Made by a program: the position numbers and the translations under genes. Below are positions 22,257-31,900 of a stretch of 64,000 nt of DNA, one piece after another (positions within the stretch are counted from its first letter, which is position 1; each line of letters begins with the position of its first letter). The notes beneath the pieces are model-generated. The model was not told the DNA's origin and did not search any database. It saw nothing but the letters and a program-made list of their open reading frames with translations. The DNA is from Sphingomonas sp. GTDB lineage: Bacteria > Pseudomonadota > Alphaproteobacteria > Sphingomonadales > Sphingomonadaceae. The DNA lies in contig NZ_JAFKMA010000005.1 in NCBI RefSeq assembly GCF_017304635.1, forward strand, positions 62,001 to 126,000, in the 5' to 3' direction.

Positions 22257-24754
22257 GACGGCGGGTTCCGTTGCTCGAGGACACGCCGCACCGTCGCGCG
22301 CAGGTCGGGGAGCGAGCCGCGCGACTTGACCAGCACGGCATCGACCTGCCCCGCCGCCGGGCCGCTGACGTCGTGCGCGGAAAAGATGATCGTCGGTATC
22401 GCGAGGCCGTGTCTGTCGATCAGCATCGGCAGCAGGTCGAGCCCCGACGATCCCTCCGCCAGGTGGAGGTCCATGATCGCCAGGTCGGGCGATTCGTGTT
22501 CGAGGATCGCGCGCGCACTCGCCAGATCGCGCACCTTGACGATCCGCGCGTCCGGACTGAGCGCCGCCTCGACCACGTCGAGCATGTCCTGATCGTCGTC
22601 GAGGTGCAGGATGGTCGGCTGCGCGCCCAGCCGCTCGATGGTCTTGGCGAGCGCGGCGGCGAGGCGCGTGGGATCGACCGGCTTCTCGATCCAGTCGACG
22701 ATGTCGAACGGCACCGGCTCGCCGGCACCATCGCGAGTCATTCCCGACACGATGATGATCGGTAGCGACGGGACGCCGTCGCTGGCGTAGAGCGAATGCG
22801 CGAACGCGAGCCCGTTCTCGTCGGGCAGACGCAGATCGAGCAGCAAGGCGGCGTAGCGCTGCTCGGCGAGCGCGGTGCGTGCGCGTGCGGCGGTTCCGAC
22901 GCAATCCGCGGCATGGCCGATCGCCGCCACCATCTGGCGCAGCGTCTCGGCCGTGTCGGCGTCGTCCTCGACGATCAGGATGCGGGGGGCTTGGTCGCGA
23001 TCCGGCGACGACGCGTGATCGCGGATCAGGTCGAGCTGGAACGCGAAGCGCGTGCCGACCGGGCGATCCTCGAACCAGATGCGTCCATAATGGCGCCCGA
23101 TGATCTCGCGCGAGATGGCGAGGCCCAGGCCGGTGCCGACCCCCTGCTCCCCCGCGGCGCGTTCGAACCGGCCGAAGATGCGGTCGCGGAACTCCGCGGG
23201 CAGGCCGGGGCCGTGATCGTCGATCGTGACGACCGCGCGGCCGTCGGCATTGTCGACCGTCAGCCCGATCTCGACCGCGCTGCCGGCCGGCGACACGCGG
23301 ACGGCGTTCGACGCCAGGTTGGCGATCACCTGCAACAGCCGCTCGGCATCGCCCATCACGCGCACCGGATCGTCGGGCACGCGGCACAGGATCGGGACGT
23401 CGGCGGCGTCCGCCGATCCGCGGATGCCCTCGCCCGCGCGCGTCACGACGTCGCGCAGGTCGATCGGCTGGCGTTCGATCTGCAATTTGCCCGATTGCAT
23501 CCGGTCGATGTCGAGCATGTCGTTGATGAGGCGGATCAGCCGGCGCGAATTGTTCTCGGCGATCTCGATCAGCCGCTGGGCCGGTGCCGGAATCTTGCCC
23601 GCCGACCCGGCCCGCAGTAGCCCCAGCGCGCCGACCACCGACGTCAGCGGCGTGCGCAGTTCGTGGCTGACGGTCGACATCAGCTCGTCCTTCACCCGCT
23701 CGATCCGCTTGCGCTCCGAAATGTCGCGGGCGGAGGCGACGATGTGACAGCCATCGGGCTGCGGCATCACGCCGAGCGCGATGTCGACCGGAATCGTGTG
23801 GCCGTCCTTGTGCTTGATCGTGCGGTCGGGCAGCCAGGCATTGGCCAGCTTGCCGTCGACCAGCCCGATCCGTTCGTGAAACGTGACGGTCCGGTCGAGC
23901 AGGTCCATCAGCACCGACACGTCGCGGCGCTCGACCTCCTCCGGCCGATAGCCGAGCAGCGCCGCCGCCGCCGGATTGATCGATTCGATCGTGCCGCTGG
24001 GGTTGAGGATCGTGATGGCGTCGGTCGTGCTGTCGAGGATCGAGCGATTGCGCTCGGCGATGCTGTGGGCGGCCAGCCGCGCGCGGTAGCGGCCATAGCT
24101 CTCCAGCCAGATCAGCACTGCGCTGCCCAGCGCCAGCAGCCCCGCCACCGCGATCCCGACCCAGATCCAGAAGCGGTCGCCGGCGACGTGGCGGGCGTAC
24201 GCCGCCACCCGCGCGTCGCGGTCGCGCTGGGCGATCGCCAGCATGTCCGTCGATACGCCGCGCATCGCGTCCATCAGATGCTTGCCGCGGCCTTCCTGGA
24301 CACCCTCGATCGCGGCATCGAGCCCGCGGTCGCGACGGTCGGCGATAACTTGGTCCATCTCCGCAAACTTCAGCTCCGCCAGGCCGCGCAGCCGCGCGAG
24401 CAACGCCGCCTGGGCGGGTTCGCCGCGTAATTCCCGGGCGAGCTGGTCGAAGGTCCGCATCACCGCGAGCCGCGCCGGCACGTACGGATCGAGGAATTGC
24501 GGATCGCCGGTCAGGACGTAGCCGCGCTGGCTCGATTCGGCATCGGCGATCCGCGCGATCAGCGTACTCGCTTCCGTGCTGCGGTCGAAGGCGGCCCGCG
24601 CGTCGGCGCGCATCGCCTCGGTCCGCGCATTCTCCGTCCCCAGCCAGGCCGACGCCGCGATCAGGATCGCCGGGACGATCAGCGCGAGCAGGATGAAGCG
24701 CGTCAGGCTGGGCGGCGTCGGGGTGCCGTCGTGACGATTGGCGACAGCGCTCAT
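22253..24754 (-). CDS. Hybrid histidine kinase (CHASE3-PAS-HisKA-HATPase-REC-REC)
   Basis: This 833-residue membrane kinase has helices at about 18-37 and 196-217. A CHASE3-like periplasmic domain lies between them, with the pattern ESSQRGYVLTGD. A PAS domain follows (about 236-345), then HisKA with His364 in SHELRTPL and an HATPase ending near 575. Two receivers follow at about 591-705 (Asp640) and 713-830 (Asp762). The second lacks the usual Lys-Pro context, having VLVKSRGSLPD. The start overlaps the stop of the LuxR-type regulator (ATGA). The two C-terminal receivers imply a multistep relay or phosphate sink. Confidence 0.92.
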   Translation of the reverse strand: MSAVANRHDGTPTPPSLTRFILLALIVPAILIAASAWLGTENARTEAMRADARAAFDRSTEASTLIARIADAESSQRGYVLTGDPQFLDPYVPARLAVMRTFDQLARELRGEPAQAALLARLRGLAELKFAEMDQVIADRRDRGLDAAIEGVQEGRGKHLMDAMRGVSTDMLAIAQRDRDARVAAYARHVAGDRFWIWVGIAVAGLLALGSAVLIWLESYGRYRARLAAHSIAERNRSILDSTTDAITILNPSGTIESINPAAAALLGYRPEEVERRDVSVLMDLLDRTVTFHERIGLVDGKLANAWLPDRTIKHKDGHTIPVDIALGVMPQPDGCHIVASARDISERKRIERVKDELMSTVSHELRTPLTSVVGALGLLRAGSAGKIPAPAQRLIEIAENNSRRLIRLINDMLDIDRMQSGKLQIERQPIDLRDVVTRAGEGIRGSADAADVPILCRVPDDPVRVMGDAERLLQVIANLASNAVRVSPAGSAVEIGLTVDNADGRAVVTIDDHGPGLPAEFRDRIFGRFERAAGEQGVGTGLGLAISREIIGRHYGRIWFEDRPVGTRFAFQLDLIRDHASSPDRDQAPRILIVEDDADTAETLRQMVAAIGHAADCVGTAARARTALAEQRYAALLLDLRLPDENGLAFAHSLYASDGVPSLPIIIVSGMTRDGAGEPVPFDIVDWIEKPVDPTRLAAALAKTIERLGAQPTILHLDDDQDMLDVVEAALSPDARIVKVRDLASARAILEHESPDLAIMDLHLAEGSSGLDLLPMLIDRHGLAIPTIIFSAHDVSGPAAGQVDAVLVKSRGSLPDLRATVRRVLEQRNPPS

Positions 24755-25413
24755 GGCTGGGCGACGTCGCCGAGCAGCGGCTGCATCGCGAGCAGGGCCT
24801 GCGCGCGGTTGGTCACGCCGAGCTTGCGGAAGATCGCGGTCATGTGCGCCTTGACCGTCGCTTCGGTGATGTCGAGGTCGCCCGCGATCTGCTTGTTGAG
24901 CCGCCCGTCCGCCAGTGCCAGCAGCACCTTCAGCTGCGCGCCCGACAGCGTCGCGACGCGGTCGCGCGCCGATTTCGCGGCGCCGCCGGCCGCCGTTTCG
25001 GACGGAAAGATCACGCGTCCCTCGGCAATCTCGCGGATCGATGTCGCCAACGTATCGAGCGGCCGCGTCTTGGACAGGAAGCCGGCCGCCCCCAGCGCGC
25101 GCGCCGCGTCATGGATCACCGGGTCGCGATGCGCCGACACGACGACGATCGGTGTTCGGCCGAGCAGGTGCTGGAGGCGCAGGAATCCTGAAAACCCGCG
25201 CGCGTCGGGCAGCACGAAATCGAGAATGACGAGGCGGTAGCCGGTGCGGCGCTGCGCGATCGCGGCCTCTGCCTCGCCGATCGAACCGGCATTGTCGATC
25301 CCGATCCCGGGCAATCCGGCACGCACCGCCAGCGCAAGTCCCTCGCGCGTCAGCGGATGGTCATCGGCGATCAGGACATGCCGTCCGGTCGCGGTCACGC
25401 TGGGTTCCAGCAC
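24751..25413 (-). CDS. LuxR/NarL-family response regulator
   Basis: This 220-residue protein has a receiver (about 11-128; acidic pair DD at 17-18, phosphoacceptor Asp65 in VILDFVLP) and a C-terminal helix-turn-helix. The latter has the pattern LADGRLNKQIAGDLDITEATVKAHMTAIFRKLGV, typical of the NarL/FixJ group. It is first in an operon with the hybrid kinase and single receiver and is probably the transcriptional output. It is divergent from a receiver-HPt gene, with 103 bases between them. Confidence 0.92.
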   Translation of the reverse strand: MLEPSVTATGRHVLIADDHPLTREGLALAVRAGLPGIGIDNAGSIGEAEAAIAQRRTGYRLVILDFVLPDARGFSGFLRLQHLLGRTPIVVVSAHRDPVIHDAARALGAAGFLSKTRPLDTLATSIREIAEGRVIFPSETAAGGAAKSARDRVATLSGAQLKVLLALADGRLNKQIAGDLDITEATVKAHMTAIFRKLGVTNRAQALLAMQPLLGDVAQP

Positions 25414-25516
25414 GTATCCAGAAGACGTCCCCTGAGTTTATGCTATCATTGCCCCCGAATTACCCAAAATTGTCCAGATTTTTCTGCCTCATTTTGGTGC
25501 TAAACGGAAGCTAAGT

Positions 25517-26164
25517 TTGCGTAATCCCATCGTTCTTGTCGCTGACGACGAGCCGGCGACTCGGTTGTTCGCATCCCGCGTCCTGCAAAAGGCGGGCTGG
25601 CATGTTGTCGAGGCGGCGGACGGAGAGGCTGCGGTCGCGCTGGCGATGTGCGAGCCGGTCGATCTGGTCGTCATGGACATCGACATGCCGCGCCTGGATG
25701 GCTGCGCGGCGACGGCGCAGATTCGCGCGGCGGGCGGTGCCATCGCGAGCGTGCCGATCCTGGCTTACTCGCTCGTCTGTCTCGACGATGGCGCCCTCGC
25801 CGAGCGTGGGTTCGACGGTCGTTTGCCCAAGCCCTGCGCGCCCGAAGCTTTGCTGGCTGCGGTCTCGGCCTGGCATCCGTCTGTGGGGCTGGCCGACACG
25901 CAGCGGCTCAAGGCCGTCTTCGGCGAGGACGAGTTGACGCCGCTAATCGCGCGGTTCCGCGATCAACTGGTCGAGGCACTGGCGGCGCTCGATACCGGAG
26001 ACACAGGGATGGCGCATCGTATCGCCGGGGTCGCCGGGACACTCGGGTTCGCGCAGGTCAGTGAGAGCTGGTTGCGGCTATCCGAGGGCGACGGCGCCGC
26101 GCGCGACGATGCGCGCCGGCTTGCCCGGCTGGCCATCGCGGCGATCGACCGCGACGCGATCTGA
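25517..26164 (+). CDS. Receiver-HPt phosphotransfer protein
   Basis: Read from TTG 25517 (GGAAG upstream), the 215-residue product has a receiver at about 5-118 (Asp54 in VVMDIDMP, Lys105 in LPKPC). A C-terminal helical domain contains His167 in AHRIAGVAGTLGF, matching the HPt motif HxxxGxxxxxG. It lies divergent from the hybrid-kinase operon, which has receivers but no HPt domain, and could supply the missing relay step. The receiver is slightly unusual, having YSLVC where Thr/Ser-Ala is expected. A non-ATG start is assumed because no ATG lies nearby. Confidence 0.82.
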   Translation: MRNPIVLVADDEPATRLFASRVLQKAGWHVVEAADGEAAVALAMCEPVDLVVMDIDMPRLDGCAATAQIRAAGGAIASVPILAYSLVCLDDGALAERGFDGRLPKPCAPEALLAAVSAWHPSVGLADTQRLKAVFGEDELTPLIARFRDQLVEALAALDTGDTGMAHRIAGVAGTLGFAQVSESWLRLSEGDGAARDDARRLARLAIAAIDRDAI

Positions 26165-26345
26165 AGGGCCGGGAATCGCCGCCAATCGCCCTCGGCCGGG
26201 GCCGTCGTGCGGCTGGTCAAGCGACTAACCTAAATTGGTTTCGGCATTATACTATGGTCGTAAAGCGTGGCTCCCGGTGGTCGTCGGTAGCAACCGCTTA
26301 ACCTAGAAGCCCATCCCCCATCCGCACGCGATTTTTTCGGCGGGG

Positions 26346-27305
26346 ATGAGGGTGACGACAGTCGTTCGCAGCGTTGGGAACAGGGCACGGGGCGGCGTTG
26401 CGATGGCAGCGCTCGCGCTGGCCATGGTCGCGCCTGCGCACGCCGCGACACGCGCCGGAACCGCGATCGCCAACACCGCGACGCTGACCGTCGGCAACGG
26501 GGCCGACCGGCAATCGCTGCCGTCGAACACGGTCACGCTGACCACTGCCGAACTGCTCGACGTGACGGTCGCCGCCGACCGGCCGACCATCGCCGCGACC
26601 GGTGCCGAGATCGCGGTCGGCTATGTCGTCGTCAACACCGGCAATGGCGCCGAGGATTTCGTGCTGACGATCGCGAGCGACCGGTCGGCGGTGACGGTGG
26701 CACGTGTCGCGATCGATAGCGACGGCAACGGCAGCTACGACGCCGCGAGCGACCGGTCGCTGGCGCCGGGCGCCCCGCTATCGCTCACGCCGGGCCAGTC
26801 GGTCCGCATATTCGTGCTGGTCGATGGCGGCCAGGTCACCGCCGCCACGCATATTTCCGTCACGGCCACCGCCCATACGGGCAGCGGCGTGGCGGGCACC
26901 ACGTTCGCGGGCGCAGGCGATCAGGGTGGCGACGCCGTCGTCGGTCGGACCGGTGGCACCGCGACCGCCACGACGCTGCTGACGATTTCCGCCGACCAGC
27001 CCAGCCTGACCAAGTCGCAGACGGTGTTCGCCCCCGACGGCAGTACGCGCGCGGTTCGCGGCGCGATCGTCACCTACACGCTGGTCGCCAGCTTCCCAAC
27101 CGCGACCGGCGGGGCGGCGATCGACGATCCGGTCCCTGCCGGCACCACCTACGTCCCCGGCAGCATCACGCTCGACGGCCGCGCGCTCAGCGATGCGGCC
27201 GATGGCGACGCTGCCAGCGTCGATGGCGTCACCATCCACGTCGCGCTCGGTGACGTCGCCGCCGCGAGCACCCGCACCGTTCAGTTCAGCGTCAAGATCC
27301 AATGA
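26346..27305 (+). CDS. Exported DUF11/Ig-like protein (surface cluster gene 1)
   Basis: This 319-residue protein has a long signal peptide ending APAHAA. The N-terminal module contains GTAIANTATLTVGNG and SNTVTLTTAE. A middle region has a calcium-loop-like DSDGNGSYDAASD, and the C-terminal DUF11-type Ig domain has a PAGTTYVPGSITLDG motif. The N-terminal and DxDGNGxYD segments are clearly related to those of the gene at 27819. It ends four bases before the next gene's first possible ATG. The start ATG has only a close GGCGGGG, and a GTG six bases later is possible. Its role is unknown but fits a secreted or surface structural protein. Confidence 0.75.
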   Translation: MRVTTVVRSVGNRARGGVAMAALALAMVAPAHAATRAGTAIANTATLTVGNGADRQSLPSNTVTLTTAELLDVTVAADRPTIAATGAEIAVGYVVVNTGNGAEDFVLTIASDRSAVTVARVAIDSDGNGSYDAASDRSLAPGAPLSLTPGQSVRIFVLVDGGQVTAATHISVTATAHTGSGVAGTTFAGAGDQGGDAVVGRTGGTATATTLLTISADQPSLTKSQTVFAPDGSTRAVRGAIVTYTLVASFPTATGGAAIDDPVPAGTTYVPGSITLDGRALSDAADGDAASVDGVTIHVALGDVAAASTRTVQFSVKIQ

Positions 27306-27316
27306 GGAGTCGTTCC

Positions 27317-27787
27317 ATGTTCAAACCGTTCCCCCTTGCGATCGTCGCCGCGGCGGCGGTCTCCACCGCCGCGATCGCCGCCGGGCCGCTCCAGGTCACG
27401 TCGAAGATCTTGGCTGAGCATCGCGCGCGTGCTGCCGACGGCACCACCAGCGAGACGTTGGTCGCGGCCGCCAAGGTCGTGCCCGGTACGCGCGTCGTCT
27501 TCGTGCTCGAATATCGCAACACCGGCCGCCAGCCGCTCGCGAACATCGTGTTCGACAATCCGGTGCCACGCGGGATCGCCTATCGCGGACCAGCGCCCAA
27601 TTCGCCCGCGCCGGAGGTTTCGGTCGACGGCAAGACCTATGGCGCGCTCGCTGCGCTCAGCGTGCGCACGCCCGCCGGCGCACGTCCCGCCGGCCCCGAC
27701 GACGTGACGCACGTCCGCTGGCGCCTCGCGCGCCCGCTCGCGCCCGGCGCGCAGGGCCAGTTCGCGTTCCAAGCCGTCCTGAAGTGA
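27317..27787 (+). CDS. Small exported DUF11-type protein (surface cluster gene 2)
   Basis: The chosen start is ATG 27317, preceded by GAGGAG at 27304-27309. ATG 27302, which overlaps the upstream stop, is the alternative. The 156-residue product has a signal peptide ending AIAAG. It carries a single Ig-like domain with the DUF11 pattern VVFVLEYRNTGRQPLANIVFDNPVPRG. It contains no cysteine, barrel or enzyme motif. Position between two larger DUF11 proteins suggests an adaptor or subunit of the same assembly. Confidence 0.75.
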   Translation: MFKPFPLAIVAAAAVSTAAIAAGPLQVTSKILAEHRARAADGTTSETLVAAAKVVPGTRVVFVLEYRNTGRQPLANIVFDNPVPRGIAYRGPAPNSPAPEVSVDGKTYGALAALSVRTPAGARPAGPDDVTHVRWRLARPLAPGAQGQFAFQAVLK

Positions 27788-27818
27788 ATCCGATCATCCT
27801 ATCCGAGGAGTAATTCGC

Positions 27819-28916
27819 ATGACCGTCAACAGGGTTAGACTGCTGCTGCTGTCGGGAACGGCTGCCGTAGCGAGCATCGGTACCGCGCACGCCCAGACCG
27901 CGCCGTCGGGCACGGTCGCCGGTACCACGATCAGCAACACCGCGTCGGTGACCTACACCGTCAACGGCACCGCGCAGACGACCAACTCGACGACCGCGAG
28001 CTTCGTGGTCGACCGCAAGGTCAACCTGACCGTCGTCAACGACCAGGCCAATGCCTCGACCAAGGTCAATCTGGGCCAGACCGCCGCAGTCACCCGGTTC
28101 AAGGTGACCAACAACACCAACGGGACGCAGGATTTCCTGCTGAACGCGATCCAGGCTGGAATCGTCGGCGGGCTGATCGGCACGATCACCGGCACCGACG
28201 ACTTCACGATGAGCAACCTGAAGGTCTATGTCGATAAGAACGGCAACGGCGTCTACGATCCCGGCGTCGACACCGCGACCTATATCGACGAGCTCGCGCC
28301 CGACCAGTCGGTCGAGGTGTTCATCGTCGGTGACGTGCCGGCGAGCGGGAACATCAACCTGCACAATGTCGCGTTGCAGGTCATCACCGCCGCCGGCGGC
28401 GCACCGGGCCAGCAGGGCGCGGCGCTGGCGGAGACGGTCAACCTCAACAATGCCGACATGAGCGTCGACGTCGTGTTCGCCGACAACGACAACGATGGGC
28501 TCGGCTTCGACACCGCGCGCAACGGCCAGGGTTGGGCCTATGCCACGTACGAGATCGGCGCGCGCAACGTCGCGCTGACGGTGACCAAGTCCGCGCTCGT
28601 GCTGTCGGACGGGGTCAACCTCACCAATCCGAAGTCATTGCCGGGTGCCGTCGTGCAATATTGCCTGGTCGCGAACAACGCGACGCTGCTGACGGCGGCG
28701 AACAACGTCGTGCTGACCGACGTGATCCCGAGCAACACGACCTATGTCGCGGGATCAACCCAGGTCGGACTGCCCGGTGGCACCTGTACGCTCGCCGGCG
28801 CGGTGCAGGACGATGCGACGGTGTTCAACGCGACCACCAAGACGATCACCACCGCTATCGGGACGCTAGCGGGCGGGGCGTCGACCGCGGTCTCGTTCCG
28901 GGTGACGATCAACTAG
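27819..28916 (+). CDS. Exported DUF11/Ig-like protein (surface cluster gene 3)
   Basis: This 365-residue protein has a signal peptide (ending TAHAQ) and a GAGGAG ribosome site. The N-terminal module has GTTISNTASVTYTVNG. A DKNGNGVYDPGVD loop and an ADNDNDGLGFD segment could bind calcium. The C-terminal DUF11 domain has PGAVVQYCLVANN and PSNTTYVAGSTQ. It shares its order of modules with gene 1, so the two are probably paralogues. Only two cysteines are visible, both in the C-terminal domain. It is abundant in Asn and Thr and may form a repeated surface subunit. Confidence 0.75.
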   Translation: MTVNRVRLLLLSGTAAVASIGTAHAQTAPSGTVAGTTISNTASVTYTVNGTAQTTNSTTASFVVDRKVNLTVVNDQANASTKVNLGQTAAVTRFKVTNNTNGTQDFLLNAIQAGIVGGLIGTITGTDDFTMSNLKVYVDKNGNGVYDPGVDTATYIDELAPDQSVEVFIVGDVPASGNINLHNVALQVITAAGGAPGQQGAALAETVNLNNADMSVDVVFADNDNDGLGFDTARNGQGWAYATYEIGARNVALTVTKSALVLSDGVNLTNPKSLPGAVVQYCLVANNATLLTAANNVVLTDVIPSNTTYVAGSTQVGLPGGTCTLAGAVQDDATVFNATTKTITTAIGTLAGGASTAVSFRVTIN

Positions 28917-28956
28917 CGCGCCGCCGCTCCTGCTTTCTCGAAAGGACCGATCCGCA

Positions 28957-28983
28957 CTCCGGCGCGCCACGCGCGCGCCGGAG
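28957..28983 (+). promoter_or_regulatory. Stem-loop covering the ribosome site of the 1662-residue gene
   Basis: A perfect 10-bp stem (CTCCGGCGCG/CGCGCCGGAG) has a 7-base loop and lies in the 79-bp gap before the large gene. The only plausible ribosome site, GGAG at 28980-28983, is inside its right arm. The hairpin could lower translation or protect the upstream mRNA. Confidence 0.55.
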
Positions 28984-28995
28984 CACGCCCCAGCC

Positions 28996-31900
28996 ATGAC
29001 TCGCGTTCGTCGCCTCGTCCTCCTGGCCGCCCTGATCGGGCTGGCGACCGCCGTTCCCGCGGCGGCGCAGACGAATACGCACGTCACCAACACGGCCACG
29101 CTCAGCTTCGATGCGTCGAGCGGCCGCCAGACGATTTCCTCGAACACCGTCGCGCTCGACGTCGATCGCACGAAGCTCCCCACGCGGTTGAGCTTCCGCC
29201 TGCCGCCGGTCGGCTACACCATGACCGGCATGGCGTGTCAGACCTCGCCGACGACCCAATTCACGCCCGCCCCGATCGACGCCGATACGCTGGCCAAGGC
29301 GCCGCCGATCCGGACGCTCGACGACAACCAGCCGATCATCCTCGTGCTGGAGAATCCGGGCGGCAACCATAATCCGACCAAGCGCGAGACCGCGTGGATC
29401 AACGTTTCGACCGAAAGCTTCCATGGCACGCTGCCGCTCTTGGAGACCGGGCCGGACACCGGTGTGTTCGCCGGCGGCGTGCCGGAAGGCGGCCGGACTG
29501 GCGACATTGCGCCATGCGATCCCACGCTGGTGCGCGGCGAGCATCTGCAGCTATCCTTCGTCGAGGACGATTACAGCCTGGGATCGAGCGCGGCGATCCT
29601 GATCGACCCGGCCGGCTACGTGTTCGATTCGCAGACGGGAGCGCTGATCGACGGCGCACGGGTCAGCCTGGTCGATGCGAACGACCAGCCCGCGACCGTG
29701 TTCGGCGACGACGGCGTCAGCCGCTATCCGGCGAGCGTCGTCACCGGCGGCAGCGTCACCGACGCGAGCGGTCGCGTGTACCAGTTCAGCCAAGGCAATT
29801 ACCGCTTCCCGTTCGTCGCGGCGGGGCAATACCACTTGAAGTTCGATCCGCCGGCGAATTATTCCGCGCCCTCGACTCGCTCGCGCGACGATCTCGCGCA
29901 ACTGCGCGACCCCGGCGGTCGTGTCTATCTCATCAACGACGCCTCGTTCGGCGGTGTCTTCACGCTATCGGACCCGCGGCCGTTCTACGCCGATGTGCCG
30001 TTCGATCGGGCGGGCGACACCAGCCTGCTGCTGACCAAGACCGCCTCGGTGCGCGACGCGTCGCCGGGTGATTTCGTGCAATATCGCGTGACCGTCACCA
30101 ATCGCGGGGCGGCGAGCGCGAACAATGTGCATCTGACCGACATCCTCCCGGTCGGTTTGCGTTACGAACGCGGGTCGACGCGCGGGGCAAGCGAGCCGAC
30201 CGTGTCGGACGACGGCCGCAACCTGGCTTTCGCGGCACCCATGGTGCCGAAAGGCAGCTCGACCGATATAACCTATGTGGTTTCCGTGACGCCAGGCGCG
30301 CCAACCGGAGAGGCCGTCAATCGCGTGCTCGCCTCCGGCCCCGGCGGCGCCACCAGCAACGAAGCGGCGGCGGCGGTGCGGATCGCGGCGTTGCTGTTCA
30401 CCGACGGTTTCACCGTGATCGGACGCATTACCGAGGGCGATTGCCACAACCCCGACAGCGGGCGCCGGGGCATCGCCGGCATCCGCGTCGTGCTGGAGGA
30501 CGGCACCTTCGTCGTCACCGACAAGAACGGCTATTACCACGTCGAGGGCGTCCGCCCCGGCCGTCACGTCGTCCAGATCGACACCGGCAGCATCCCCGCC
30601 TCCTACGCGCCCGTGACCTGCGATCGCGACACGCGCAGCGCCGGCAGCGCGATCTCGCGCTTCGTCGAGGGTGAGGGCGGGGTGCTCAAGCGCGTCGATT
30701 TCCAGCTGCGCCCGACCGGCAAGGTTGCCACGAAGGCGACCGCCCTGCCCATCACGCCGCTCGGCGACGCGCAGGCCGCGGGCGATCGCGACTGGTTCGC
30801 GGGTCAGGCGTCGGGCACCGAGATCCTATTCCCGACCCCCGATTACAACCCCCGCGCGCCCGTCACGCGGATCGTGGTCAAGCACGCCCCGGGCCAGCGC
30901 ATCGCGCTGCGCGTGAACGGCGCGGCGGTCGATCCGCTGACCTTCGACACGACCGACACCAACGATGCCAGGACGATCGCGCTGTCACGCTGGACCGGTA
31001 TCGCGCTGAGGGACGGCGACAATGCGATCGAGGCGCGCGTGCTCGATGCGAAGGGCGCGACCGTCGCGACGCTCACTCGCACCGTCCACGCCGCGACTGC
31101 CGGCACCCGCGCGACGCTGGTGCCGCAACTCAGCCGGCTGGTCGCCGACGGCCTGACCCAGCCGCTGGTCGCGGTGCGCGTGACCGACGCCGCCGGCCGC
31201 CCGGTCCGCGCGGGTAGCCTCGTCCCGTTCCATGTCGACCAGCCCTATGGCGCGGCGATCGACGCCGAACTCGAACAGGGCAACCAGCTCACCGGGCGCG
31301 ATCGTGCCCAGACCATTGCGCGGGTCGTCGGCGACGACGGCCTGGCGTTCATCGCGCTCCAGCCGACGATGCAGGCAGGCAACGTCCACATCGTCGTCAC
31401 CCTCGCCGACGCGAAGGCCGAGCGCACCAGCGACATCCGCGCCTGGCTGGCGAGCGCGGCGCGCGACTGGATCGTGGTCGGGTTCGGTGCCGGCACGATC
31501 GGCTACGACACACTGCACAGCCGTACGACGGCGCTGCCCCCGGGGATGAAGCAGGGCGTCGTCACCGATGGCCAGCTCGCTTTTTACGCCAAGGGCCGGA
31601 TCAAGGGATCGTGGCTGCTGACGCTCGCCTATGACAGCGATCGCCCATATGACCGCACGCGCGGGCTGCTCGGCACGATCGATCCCGACCGCTACTACAC
31701 CGTCTATGGCGACGGCTCGCGCCAGGGCTACGATGCGGCATCGGCGCGCAAGCTCTACATCCGGCTGGAACGGCGTGATTTCTACGCGCTGTTCGGCGAT
31801 TTCGAGAGCGGGCTGACCGATACGCAGCTGACGCGGTTCAGTCGCACGCTGAACGGCATGAAGGCCGAATATCACGGCCGCACCGTCAGCTTCACCGCTT

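Noticed and set aside
21870-23387. 505-codon frame containing the single receiver at its end
   Set aside because: Only the last 128 codons look like protein. The rest is a shadow of the hybrid kinase, and a coupled GTG start exists at 22256.
26235-26262. TATAAT-like box on the minus strand before the surface cluster
   Set aside because: No matching -35 element at a normal distance and no minus-strand gene start follows.
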